Assembly (NCBI GenBank): GCA_964560135.1
Contig: CAZLKN010000004.1
Span: 55,806 to 119,805 of the forward strand
Source: CAZLKN01 sp964560135
Lineage (GTDB): Bacteria > Actinomycetota > JAICYB01
Reading direction: 5' to 3'
Length of the DNA stretch: 64,000 nucleotides
A program made the translations under genes and the position numbers. The notes below the pieces were generated by a model. The model saw only the letters and a program-made list of their open reading frames with translations. It did not search any database and was not told the DNA's origin. This document shows positions 1-8,735 of the stretch, one piece after another; position 1 is the first letter of the stretch, and every line of letters starts with the position of its first letter.

Positions 1-970
1 CCCGCGTGACGATGCGGTCCACGACGGCCTCCACGGTCTCGTCGCGCAGCATCGCGTCGGGCGTCAGGATCAACCGGTGAGCGAGGACCGGCATCGCGAG
101 GCTCTTGACGTCGTCGGGAAGCACGTCCTCGCGGCCCTGCGAGGCGGCCAGGACCCGCGATGCCCGCTGGAGTGCCAGCGCGGCACGGGTACTGCCCCCG
201 ATCAACAGCCCCGGGTCGGTTCGCGTCGCCTGCACGAGATCGACGATGTAGAGCTTCACGGCCTCGGAGACCGTGACGTCGGCGGCCCAATCGACCATGG
301 CCACGACCTCGTCGCGGGAGACCGCCGAGCCGATGTCCTCGATGGCCTCGGTCTTGCGGTTCGCGTCCAGCACCTCGACCTCTGCCAGCCGGTCCAGGTA
401 GCCGAGGGACAGCTTGAACAGGAACCGGTCGAGCTGGGCCTCCGGCAGTGGGAACGTACCTGCGAGCTCCACCGGGTTCTGGGTGGCGAGCACGAAGAAC
501 GGCTTCGGGAGCGGGTGGGTGATGCCGTCGATCGTGACGTTGCGCTCCTGCATGGCCTCCAGCAGCGCCGCCTGCGTCTTCGGAGTGGCACGGTTGATCT
601 CGTCGGACAGGAACACGCTGGCGAAGATCGGGCCGGGCCGGAACACGAACTCGCCGGTCTTCCGGTCGAGGACGGGCGATCCGGTGACGTCACCGGGCAG
701 GAGGTCCGGGGTGCACTGGATCCGCGAGTACTCGGCGTCGATCGTCTTGGAGATCGCCCGGCAGAGCATCGTCTTACCGGTGCCGGGGAGGTCCTCGAAC
801 AACAGATGCCCGTTGGCGAACAGGCACGTCATCGCCAGCCGGACGATCTCGTCCTTGCCCTTGATGACCTGCTCGATGTTGTCCACGATCAACTCGAAGC
901 GGTCCCGGAACGCCTGACGGCTCAGACCCGCCTGGGCCTTCCCCTTCTTCGGTGACTTACGGGTACTCAC
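1..970 (-). CDS. MoxR-family AAA+ ATPase (3' end cut by window edge)
   Basis: AAA+ ATPase of the MoxR type, usually a chaperone that helps metal or cofactor insertion or complex maturation, often beside a VWA-domain protein. The reverse strand reads open from a GTG at 970 to the window edge (323 codons seen). It shows a Walker A loop (DLPGTGKT), the MoxR core FLSDEINRATPKTQAALLEAM, then ATQNPVE and LPEAQLDRF. A strong GAGGTGAGGTGAT ribosome site lies just upstream; an in-frame GTG at 976 is an alternative start. The start is about 11-18 bases after the stop of the MFS-ABC fusion gene, so both are probably one transcript. No VWA partner is visible; it could lie beyond the left edge. Confidence 0.93.
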   Translation of the reverse strand, partial: MSTRKSPKKGKAQAGLSRQAFRDRFELIVDNIEQVIKGKDEIVRLAMTCLFANGHLLFEDLPGTGKTMLCRAISKTIDAEYSRIQCTPDLLPGDVTGSPVLDRKTGEFVFRPGPIFASVFLSDEINRATPKTQAALLEAMQERNVTIDGITHPLPKPFFVLATQNPVELAGTFPLPEAQLDRFLFKLSLGYLDRLAEVEVLDANRKTEAIEDIGSAVSRDEVVAMVDWAADVTVSEAVKLYIVDLVQATRTDPGLLIGGSTRAALALQRASRVLAASQGREDVLPDDVKSLAMPVLAHRLILTPDAMLRDETVEAVVDRIVTR

Positions 971-986
971 AGCCACACCGATCACC

Positions 987-3900
987 TCACCTCGTCTTCT
1001 TACGGTCGTTGGTCGACCTGGTCGTGTTCTTCTTCTTCTTCTTCTTCGCCTTCGCCGCCGGCTCGTCGTCCTCGTCGTCGTTGCCGGAAGTCGCGGGGGC
1101 CTCGACGCCGAGCATCGCCGCCAGACCCTTCCCGCCCGACCGTGAGACCACGGACTCCGACGCCGCCATGTAGGACTGCATGACCCGCGGGTCGTTCACG
1201 ACCTCCCGCGGCGGACCCGTGGTCACCACCGCGCCGAGCTCCATGGCGATCATCCGGTGGGAGATGGAGGTGATCAGCGGCATATCGTGCTCGATGACCA
1301 GCAGCCCGGCCCCCGTCTCCTTGGCCAGCCGGACGAGCACCGGACCGAGCTCCTCGGTCTCCGCCTGGGCCAGACCGGAGGACGGCTCGTCCAGCAGCAG
1401 GATCCTGGGCTGGGCGGCCATGACACATGCGATGTCCACCGCACGACGGCTTCCGGTGGACAGCTCGTTGACGAACTTGTCGGCGTAGGCCTGGAGGCCG
1501 AGCAACTCGATCAATCCGTCGGCGCGCCGGTAGGCGCGGCGCTCGGCCTGGCGGAGCTTCGGCGCCCACACCGCGGCCATGAGGGGATTCTTGGCTTTCA
1601 GATGGCGCTCGAGGGCCACCACGATGTTCTCCCGGACCGTCATCGACGGGAACAGCCGGGTGTTCTGGAAGGACCGGCCGAGGCCGAGACGCGCCCGGGC
1701 GTCGGGTGAGAGCGTGGTGACGTCGGTGGCCTCGAGGAGGACCGAGCCGGTGTCGGGCGTGACGAACCCGGAGATCGCGTCGAACAGCGTGGTCTTCCCG
1801 GCCCCGTTGGGACCGATGATCCCCACGATCTCGGCGGCGCCGACGTCGAGACCCACGTCCCTGAGGGCGTGCACCCCGCCGAAGCTCACGCTCACGCCCT
1901 CCACGGTGAGGAGCCGCTCACGCTCTTCGCTGGCCTGCTGGTGAGCGCCGGATGTCCGGACGGGCCCTCCACTGGCGGTGCCGGAGACCGCGCCGCCCAT
2001 GAACACCGCACGCACGAGCTCCGGGCGCCGCATGAGCTCCTCGGTGGAGCCGTCGAAGCGGATCTCACCCTTCTCCATGAACACCGCCCGCTCGGCGATG
2101 GTCACGGCCACGTTCAGCGACTGTTCGACGAGCAGGACCGTGGTGCCCTGCTCGTGGATCTGACGGAGGGTGTCCAGGAGCTGCTCCACGATCTGCGGGG
2201 CGAGTCCGAGGGAGAGCTCGTCGATCATCAGCAGGCGCGGGCGCATCAGGAACGCCTGACCGAGCGCGACCATCTGCTGCTCACCACCGGACAGGTTCCC
2301 CGCCGGCTGATGCAGCCGCTCGCGCAGGATCGGGAAGAAGTCGAGGACCTGTTCAGTCCTCTCCTTCACGTAGGACTCTTCGCTGCGGTACATCCAGGCC
2401 GCCGTGCGCAGGTTCTCCTCGACGGTGAGCGTGGGGAACACGGCGTGGCCACCGGGCACCATGACGATGCCGTTGGCGGCGTTCTCGTGCGGCGGCACAT
2501 GGGTGATGTCGTGGCCGTCGAGGAAGATCGCGCCGTTGGAGGCCTCCTGGATACCGGCGATCGCACGCAGGAGGGTCGACTTCCCGGCACCGTTGGTTCC
2601 CATCACGGCGACGATCTCGCCTTCCTCCACGTCGAAGTCCACGCTGAAGAGCACCTGGACGCTGTCGTAGGTGACGTCCACGTCGCGGCAGATGATCATC
2701 TTGCGCCGGCCCCGGGCCTTGGCCCGGCGGGCCTCCTCGTCGGCCATGCTGGCCGCCCGGGCCGCCCGGATGTCCCGATCGACGCCGAACGACGAGGTGC
2801 TGAGGATGAACGCCCCGATCAGGTACACGGGGATGAACATCAGCATCCCGCGGCGAAGCCCCCAGTTGTCGACCATCGGCGCGATGAACATGATGTTGAA
2901 CAGCAGCCCGATGATCTGCCAGGGCGCGATGGTCTGGAGACCGAGCCCCCGGATCCGGGGCGGGACCACCAGGGAGATCAGCGTGGCCAGGGCGGGCTGG
3001 AAGGCGGTGCCGATGAAGCCGATCGGCAGGCTCACGATGATCGAGAGCCAGAGGTTGCCGGAGAACGCGAGCACGGCCACCGTGCCGGCGTTGAGCACGA
3101 GCAGCCCGCCGAGGAACGCCATCACGCGACCGGGCTTGAAGGCGAGGAGCCGGTCGGCCAGCGGGCCGGCGAACAGGAGTCCGGTGATGGAGAAGAGCCC
3201 GGACCCGGTGGCGATGTAGCCACGTGCCCGGGGGCCGAGCCCGAACTCCTCGGCAAAGTACAACCCGACGAACAACCCGATCACCGTCCCGGAGATCTGG
3301 AGGAACGGGGTCGCGTACCACAGGCGCCGCAGGGTGGTGATCGACTTCGCGGCGCGCCAGGCCTCCGCCCAGCTCACGGGCTTCTGCTCGGTGGTGGCGA
3401 CCTCCTCGTCGGCCCCCATCTCCTTGCGCTCCTGGTAGCCGCGGACCGGTTCCTTGAGGAAGAAGAGCGCGAAGGTCACGGCTGTCGCGATGGCACCGAG
3501 GGCGATGACCGACACCCGCCAGGTGAACCACTCGGCGAGGTTCCCGGCGATCGTCGGGCCCAGCAGCGCACCCACACCGCCCATCAGGCCGAGGAATGCG
3601 AACACGCGGGCGCGGCTGCGCGACGGGAAGTAGTCGGCCAGCAGCGGGAAGCCCGCCGGTCCCGCCACAGACGCTCCGACGCCGGCCAGGGTGCGACCAG
3701 CCACGAGCTGGGGAACGCTGCCGGCCGCCCCCTGCAGGACCGAGGCGGCGTTGGCGACCAGGTTCCCGATCCGCAGCATCCACACGCGGGACACCCGGTC
3801 GGCCATGAATCCCAGCGGCGGGGCGAGCAGGATCATCACGATGCCGAGGAGCGATCCCAGCGTGATGAGGAACTGGAGGCTGAAGGCGAACTCGGCGCGC

Positions 3901-4298
3901 ATCTCGGGCAGGAGGACGTCCAGGGCGATGTTGTCCCACTGGGTGATCATCCCCATGAGCCCGAGCAGGATCAGCGGCATCTTGGGCCCGCCGATCTTCC
4001 GGGGGTCGAGGTCGGCGATGAGGCCGGCGATGGTTTCCTTCAGCGGCTTCCGCGGCGCGTCGCCCTCGATCGGCGTGAACTCGTAGTCCTCGGCCCGGAC
4101 GCCGAGCTCCTGCTCCCGTTCCGACGGCACCAGGTTGCGAGGCCGCACCGAGGCCGCCAGCTCCTGGTCGACACCCCCGGTCACCGCGGTGTCGGCTTCG
4201 GCCAGGGCGTCGGCCTCCACGTGTCGGGGAAGCGGCTCCGATCCGAGACCGCCGGTCTCCTCGACCGGGCGAGTCAGGTCTTCTTTCCCTTTAGACAC
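987..4298 (-). CDS. MFS transporter fused to two LIV-type ABC ATPases
   Basis: A 1103-residue three-part protein. Residues 1-105 are an acidic, probably cytoplasmic leader. About 107-515 is a 12-helix major-facilitator domain. About 535-770 is a LivF-like ATPase (Walker A GTNGAGKST near 567, LSGGEQQ near 669, Walker B LLMIDELSLGL). About 800-1035 is a LivG-like ATPase (Walker A GPNGAGKTT near 828, FQNTRLF, DEPSSGL, EHDM). Its signature is LSTGS rather than the usual LSxGQ. The tail is acidic then lysine-rich. It overlaps the LivH-LivM fusion gene by 8 bases, so the two genes supply a complete permease plus ATPase set with an extra MFS domain. Substrate cannot be read from sequence; the LIV family carries amino acids and other small solutes, and the surroundings suggest sugar-derived ligands. 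All three domains look intact. Confidence 0.92.
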   Translation of the reverse strand: MSKGKEDLTRPVEETGGLGSEPLPRHVEADALAEADTAVTGGVDQELAASVRPRNLVPSEREQELGVRAEDYEFTPIEGDAPRKPLKETIAGLIADLDPRKIGGPKMPLILLGLMGMITQWDNIALDVLLPEMRAEFAFSLQFLITLGSLLGIVMILLAPPLGFMADRVSRVWMLRIGNLVANAASVLQGAAGSVPQLVAGRTLAGVGASVAGPAGFPLLADYFPSRSRARVFAFLGLMGGVGALLGPTIAGNLAEWFTWRVSVIALGAIATAVTFALFFLKEPVRGYQERKEMGADEEVATTEQKPVSWAEAWRAAKSITTLRRLWYATPFLQISGTVIGLFVGLYFAEEFGLGPRARGYIATGSGLFSITGLLFAGPLADRLLAFKPGRVMAFLGGLLVLNAGTVAVLAFSGNLWLSIIVSLPIGFIGTAFQPALATLISLVVPPRIRGLGLQTIAPWQIIGLLFNIMFIAPMVDNWGLRRGMLMFIPVYLIGAFILSTSSFGVDRDIRAARAASMADEEARRAKARGRRKMIICRDVDVTYDSVQVLFSVDFDVEEGEIVAVMGTNGAGKSTLLRAIAGIQEASNGAIFLDGHDITHVPPHENAANGIVMVPGGHAVFPTLTVEENLRTAAWMYRSEESYVKERTEQVLDFFPILRERLHQPAGNLSGGEQQMVALGQAFLMRPRLLMIDELSLGLAPQIVEQLLDTLRQIHEQGTTVLLVEQSLNVAVTIAERAVFMEKGEIRFDGSTEELMRRPELVRAVFMGGAVSGTASGGPVRTSGAHQQASEERERLLTVEGVSVSFGGVHALRDVGLDVGAAEIVGIIGPNGAGKTTLFDAISGFVTPDTGSVLLEATDVTTLSPDARARLGLGRSFQNTRLFPSMTVRENIVVALERHLKAKNPLMAAVWAPKLRQAERRAYRRADGLIELLGLQAYADKFVNELSTGSRRAVDIACVMAAQPRILLLDEPSSGLAQAETEELGPVLVRLAKETGAGLLVIEHDMPLITSISHRMIAMELGAVVTTGPPREVVNDPRVMQSYMAASESVVSRSGGKGLAAMLGVEAPATSGNDDEDDEPAAKAKKKKKKNTTRSTNDRKKTR

Positions 4299-6621
4299 TC
4301 TCGGTCTCCGTGCTCGACGATGGCCCGAAGGTCCGCTGCTCTTCCTGTTCTGCTTCGGCTTCCTTGCGTTCCTCGGTGCCGTCGCGGTGGAGGTTCGCGT
4401 GGAGGACGGTCTCTCCGGTCAGGCCCAGCGCCCACTGGTCCTCGAGCCGGTACCTGCTGGGGACGAACACCGCTCCTCCACCGGGACGCATCTTCGGAGC
4501 GATCGCGGCACGCTCGGACAGCAGCACCTCGGCCTTCTGGTCGGCCACGAGGCTCGGTACGAGGATCCGGTACCGCTTGGCCACGCGGCGGAGCAGCGAG
4601 TCGCGGAGTCCGAAGACGAGCGACGACAGGCCGCCGGGGATGAGCATCAGCACGATCAGACCGCCTCCACCGCTGGCGATGAAGATGACGATCGGGTTCG
4701 AGGTGAACAGCGTCAGCGCGGCGAAATAGGTGGTCCCGAGCAGCGGTCCGGCGACGGCGCCGAACCCACCGATCACCGCGATCAGGAACATCGTCACGCT
4801 CTGTTCCGGCGGGTAGGCGGTGGCCTGGACGCCGAACTGCGAGTACGCGAAGAGCGCACCAGCGAGGGCCGCGACGAACCCCGAGATCGCGAAGGCTCCG
4901 AGCCGGGCCCGGACGAGGTTGATCCCGAAGGATTGGGCGGCCTGTTCGTTGTCACGCGACGCGATCAGTGCACGGGCGGTGCGGCTGCGGCGCAGGCCGA
5001 CGATGGCCGCCACGACCGCCACGAGGAAGAACATCGTGAAGTAGTAGAAGACCCGCTGGTCCTCCATCTCCATGCCGAGGAGCGTCGGTCGCTCGAGGCT
5101 GTCGGGCAGGTGCTTGCCGAGGAACCGGGGGTTGAGAAGGATCGCGGAGGTACTCAGCGCGAAGGCGAGCGTCATGATCGCCAGATGCAAGCCCCGGAGC
5201 TTGAGGGCGGGGAGACCGATCAGCACCGCCACAACGGCCCCCGCCAGCGCCGCGGCCACGATGGCCAAGGGCCAGGGCCAGCCCAGGTATGCGGCGACGT
5301 AGCCGCCGACGGCGGCGAAGGCGAACTGTCCGAGGCTGATCTGACCGGCCCATCCCGTGAGCACGAGCAGGGACAAACCGATCATCCCGTAGATCATGTA
5401 CACGGCCATGAGGTTGGTCTGGCTCGGAGACAGCACCCACGGCAGCCCGAGCGCGACGACCACCAGGACCGCCCAGCCGTTGCGGACCCATCGTTTGACC
5501 ACAGCCAGGTGGGCCAGTTCCTTAGGGATCGGCCGGATCTCACGATCCGCCTTCCACGCGCTCGCCTGCTCGATCTCCGCCCGGGAGGCCTGGTAACGCT
5601 GCAGCAGAAGCACGGTGGCGAGGATCAGCAGGAAGACCCCGTCGAGGGCGACCGTGGACCCGAACGACCACAGCACCGACTGCTCGAGGACCCCGAAGAC
5701 CACCGCCGCCGCCGCGGTCATGGGCAGGCTCACCATCCGGGCGATCACAGCCACGGCCAGGATCTTGACCATCGTGCTCACGTTCAGCGACGACTCGCCC
5801 TGGGCCCCCACCGACATCGCCGTCAGCAGGCCCGCGGTCGCCGACAGCGCACCCGCGGCGATCCACACGCGGCTCGTGACCTTGTCGACGTTCACCCCGA
5901 GGGTGGCGACCCGGCTCGGGTTCTCGGCAGCGGCCCGGATCGCGATGCCGGTGCTCGACCGCCGGAAGTAGAGCATCAGACCGCCGATGAACAGCAGCCC
6001 GATGAGGACCGTGAGGATGTCGGGGGTGTGGAAGGTCGCGGGAGAGATCTCGACCTGCCAGTCGAATGGGGCCCCCACCGCTCCGAGCTGGAGGCCGGCC
6101 TCCTGCTGCTCCTCGGTCGTGAGCTGGTTGGGGATCATGCCCTGGAAGCCGCCGAGGAGCTGCGCCAGGAAGATCGTGGCCACGGTGAGGACCAGGCGTG
6201 GAGCGTTGGAGAACCGCTTCACCACGAAGACGTAGATCGCGTACGCGAGGACGAGCGCGAGGACGAAGGACAGGATGAGGGAGAAGTAGTAGTTGAACCG
6301 GTACAGCCCCGGCGTGACCCGCTCGATGCACGGCGGGCAGACCGCCCTCACCAGCCGGAACAGCGGCATGTACTGGACCATCACCACGAAGAAGGTCGCG
6401 GCGACGACACCGATCTGCACTTGGGCGAAGTTGATGATCCGGTTCGCGCGGTAGACGAGGACCACACCGATCGCGTGGAGGGCGATCGTCGCGCCTCCCA
6501 CGACCCCGAGTGCCCTGATCCCCGGTGGAACGCCGCCCTCGAAGAACTGGATGCTCAGCAGGATGACGACGAGCGCCAGGACGTCGTTGCGCTCCCGGAG
6601 GATCCTCAGCGCCTGGACCAT
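4291..6621 (-). CDS. LivH-LivM fused permease of a LIV-type ABC transporter
   Basis: A 776-residue membrane protein joining two normally separate permeases. Residues about 1-350 are LivH-like (RANRIINFAQVQIG near the N-terminus, then AENPSRVATLGVNVDKV, the typical cytoplasmic coupling loop). Residues about 385-700 are LivM-like (LTGWAGQISLGQFAFAAVGGY, then RDNEQAAQSFGIN and FGAVAGPLLG). The last ~75 residues are a hydrophilic tail. The start ATG at 6621 opens the operon; the gene overlaps the next (MFS-LivF-LivG) by 8 bases. No substrate-binding protein gene is next to it. The four SBP genes further along the window are candidate partners (inference). Confidence 0.93.
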   Translation of the reverse strand: MVQALRILRERNDVLALVVILLSIQFFEGGVPPGIRALGVVGGATIALHAIGVVLVYRANRIINFAQVQIGVVAATFFVVMVQYMPLFRLVRAVCPPCIERVTPGLYRFNYYFSLILSFVLALVLAYAIYVFVVKRFSNAPRLVLTVATIFLAQLLGGFQGMIPNQLTTEEQQEAGLQLGAVGAPFDWQVEISPATFHTPDILTVLIGLLFIGGLMLYFRRSSTGIAIRAAAENPSRVATLGVNVDKVTSRVWIAAGALSATAGLLTAMSVGAQGESSLNVSTMVKILAVAVIARMVSLPMTAAAAVVFGVLEQSVLWSFGSTVALDGVFLLILATVLLLQRYQASRAEIEQASAWKADREIRPIPKELAHLAVVKRWVRNGWAVLVVVALGLPWVLSPSQTNLMAVYMIYGMIGLSLLVLTGWAGQISLGQFAFAAVGGYVAAYLGWPWPLAIVAAALAGAVVAVLIGLPALKLRGLHLAIMTLAFALSTSAILLNPRFLGKHLPDSLERPTLLGMEMEDQRVFYYFTMFFLVAVVAAIVGLRRSRTARALIASRDNEQAAQSFGINLVRARLGAFAISGFVAALAGALFAYSQFGVQATAYPPEQSVTMFLIAVIGGFGAVAGPLLGTTYFAALTLFTSNPIVIFIASGGGGLIVLMLIPGGLSSLVFGLRDSLLRRVAKRYRILVPSLVADQKAEVLLSERAAIAPKMRPGGGAVFVPSRYRLEDQWALGLTGETVLHANLHRDGTEERKEAEAEQEEQRTFGPSSSTETESV

Positions 6622-6968
6622 CGGTCCCTAACCCCGTCCGACCCCATCTTCACAGCTCCCGACCCTCTCGACCATTGAATCCTGGACGATCCGATCCGAT
6701 CCCATGTGGCACGCGCCCTTCGAGGCCGGCCACCTCTCCCCTCGCCGGGACCGCCCGCCCTCTCGACGCCCGTCGAGACGACCTGCCGACCCCGATTACA
6801 TGTCCACTAATGATAGAAGATGATATAGGCTCCCGCGGCGGTTGGCGAGTCCGACCTTCCGCCCACCGCAGCGGCCCCGCTCCGATTTAGTTCATATACC
6901 ATCCCAATCCCGTTCCGCGAGGCGCGCGCGCGGCCCTCGAGCCTAGCCACACGGCATATACGGGCGCC
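6622..6968. other. Intergenic region upstream of the LIV operon
   Basis: About 350 bases without a convincing gene. It is the 5' region of the minus-strand LIV operon and the 3' flank of the ABC exporter. Two AT-rich pockets stand out in otherwise GC-rich DNA, at about 6797-6830 (reverse strand reads TATATCATCTTCTATCATTA) and 6886-6905. They are plausible -10 regions for the operon, but no good -35/-10 pair can be fixed by eye. No clear terminator hairpin was seen. Confidence 0.5.
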
Positions 6969-8735
6969 TCAGGCGCGCAGGTCCTCGGCCAGCATCGGGT
7001 CGTCCACGGACCGTACCCATCGGGCGAACGCGCCCCCCGCGGCCATGAGTTCCGCCGGAGACCCGGCCTCCAGGATGCGGCCCCCCTCGAGCATCACGAC
7101 GCGGTCGGCGCGCAGCGCCGTGCGGAGACGGTGAGCGATGACGACCGCCGTCCTGCCGGCCAGCAGCGTCCGCAGGGCCTCCTCCACCACGGCCTCGGTG
7201 GCGGGATCCAGGCTCGAGGTCGCCTCGTCCAGGATCAGGATCCGGGGACCGGCGAGGAAGGCCCGGGCAAGCGCCACGAGCTGGCGCTGCCCGGCCGAGA
7301 GCGACAGCCCCCGGTTGGCCACCTCGGTGTCCAGTCCGCCGGCGAGGGACGCCAGGGCCCGCTCGAGCCCGATCGCCGAAGCGGCCTCCTCGATCTCCTC
7401 GTGCGCGGCCTCGGGACGGGCGGCGGCGATGTTGTCGGCGATGGTTCCGTCGAACAGGAACCCTTCCTGGGGGACGAGCGCCAAGTGGCGCCGAAGCGAC
7501 TCGCCGGTGACGCGGCTGACGTCCTGGCCGTCGATCAGGATGCGGCCGGAGGTGAGCTCGTAGAAACGCGCCATCAGCTTGGCGATCGTGGACTTCCCGG
7601 CGCCGCTCCCGCCGACCAGCGCGACCCGCTCGCCGGGCGCGATCGTGAGGTCCACGTCCTGGATGACCAGTGGCTGACCGGGCCCGTACCGGAACGAGAC
7701 TCCCTCGAGGCGCACTTCGCCAGGGCCGGGCTCCAGCGGCCGGGCGTCGGCGGCGTCGGAGACGCGTGGTTGCTCGTCCTGGAAGGCGAACACCTTGGCG
7801 AAGGACGCCGCCGCCGCTTGGAGGAGGTGCGCGAGCTCCGTGAACTGCTGGATCGGCTGGAAGAGCCGTCCGACGTAGAGGGTGAACGCCACCACGACAC
7901 CGACGGGGACCCGTCCGTCCACCGCGAGCAGGGCGCCGTAGCCGAGCACCGCCGCGAGGGCCACCGGGTGGAGGAACTCCACGATCGGGTAATAGCGGGC
8001 GCTCACGCGGGCCATGCCCATCCGGGCGCGGTAGGCGTCCTCGTTGACCTCCCCGAAGGCCCGGCGCTGGGCTTCCTCCACGTTGTAGGCCTGGACGACC
8101 CGGATCCCGATCAGCGACTCGTTGAGCCGGGTCAGAAGGTTGGCGACGCTGTCCCGCACTTCGAGCTGGGCCGCGAACGCCTGCCGCTGGAACACGATCG
8201 TGGCCATGAGGAGCGGCGGCACGATCAGCAGGGCCACCAGCGTCAGGGGGACCGAGAGCGTAACCATCAACACGATCGTGAGCACCAGGACGAGGAGGGC
8301 CTCCACGAGCAGCGCCAGACCGCCGCCCACGAACTGCTGGAGGTTCTCGACATCAGAGGTGAGGCGTGAGACGAGCCGGCCGGAGCGCTCCCGCGTGAAG
8401 AAGTCGAGATCGAGCGCGAACAGGTGGTCGAGGAGACGGCTGCGCAGATCCCGCATGTACTCCTGCGCGAAGCGGCCCATCGTCCGCACCTGCACGTAGA
8501 CCGCTCCGCCCTGGACCAGGAGCAGACCGAGGTAGGCGAGAGCGGACCCGAGTATCCAGATCCCCTGGCCGGCGACCACGCCGCGGTCGATCGCGACCCC
8601 CACGAGAACCGGGGTGAGCGACGCGCAGACCGTCTGGACCACCGTGGCACCCACGCCGAGTCCCGCGGTGCGTCGGTACGGCCGGAACTCGGCCAGCACC
8701 CGCTTGAGGGGAGGCTTCCTCGGGAAGTCGGTCAC
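6969..8735 (-). CDS. ABC exporter half-transporter, subunit 2 (catalytic-site Walker B)
   Basis: A 588-residue type IV exporter with an N-terminal six-helix membrane domain (about 20-320) and a C-terminal nucleotide-binding domain: Walker A GGSGAGKST near 375, signature LSAGQRQ near 475, Walker B ILILDEATSSLDP near 505, H-loop AHRL. Its start overlaps the stop of the upstream exporter gene by 4 bases (ATGA), so the two subunits are translated together. This subunit has the normal catalytic glutamate but an altered signature (LSAGQ), while its partner has the reverse. That is the expected pattern for an asymmetric heterodimer of the BmrCD/TM287-288 kind with one degenerate ATP site. The exported compound (lipid, drug or peptide) cannot be told. 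Confidence 0.93.
   Translation of the reverse strand: MTDFPRKPPLKRVLAEFRPYRRTAGLGVGATVVQTVCASLTPVLVGVAIDRGVVAGQGIWILGSALAYLGLLLVQGGAVYVQVRTMGRFAQEYMRDLRSRLLDHLFALDLDFFTRERSGRLVSRLTSDVENLQQFVGGGLALLVEALLVLVLTIVLMVTLSVPLTLVALLIVPPLLMATIVFQRQAFAAQLEVRDSVANLLTRLNESLIGIRVVQAYNVEEAQRRAFGEVNEDAYRARMGMARVSARYYPIVEFLHPVALAAVLGYGALLAVDGRVPVGVVVAFTLYVGRLFQPIQQFTELAHLLQAAAASFAKVFAFQDEQPRVSDAADARPLEPGPGEVRLEGVSFRYGPGQPLVIQDVDLTIAPGERVALVGGSGAGKSTIAKLMARFYELTSGRILIDGQDVSRVTGESLRRHLALVPQEGFLFDGTIADNIAAARPEAAHEEIEEAASAIGLERALASLAGGLDTEVANRGLSLSAGQRQLVALARAFLAGPRILILDEATSSLDPATEAVVEEALRTLLAGRTAVVIAHRLRTALRADRVVMLEGGRILEAGSPAELMAAGGAFARWVRSVDDPMLAEDLRA

Noticed and set aside
1028..1055. Runs of ttc repeats that look like a microsatellite
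   Set aside because: On the coding strand these are lysine codons in the basic tail of the MFS-ABC fusion, in frame.
1869..4643. Very long plus-strand open frame (over 900 codons) opposite the MFS-ABC fusion, and similar ones at 4135-6678 and 9161-10561
   Set aside because: These are antisense to clearly conserved transporter genes. Their composition (His, Arg, Glu, Gln, Asp-rich, no domains) is the usual by-product of GC-rich third codon positions.
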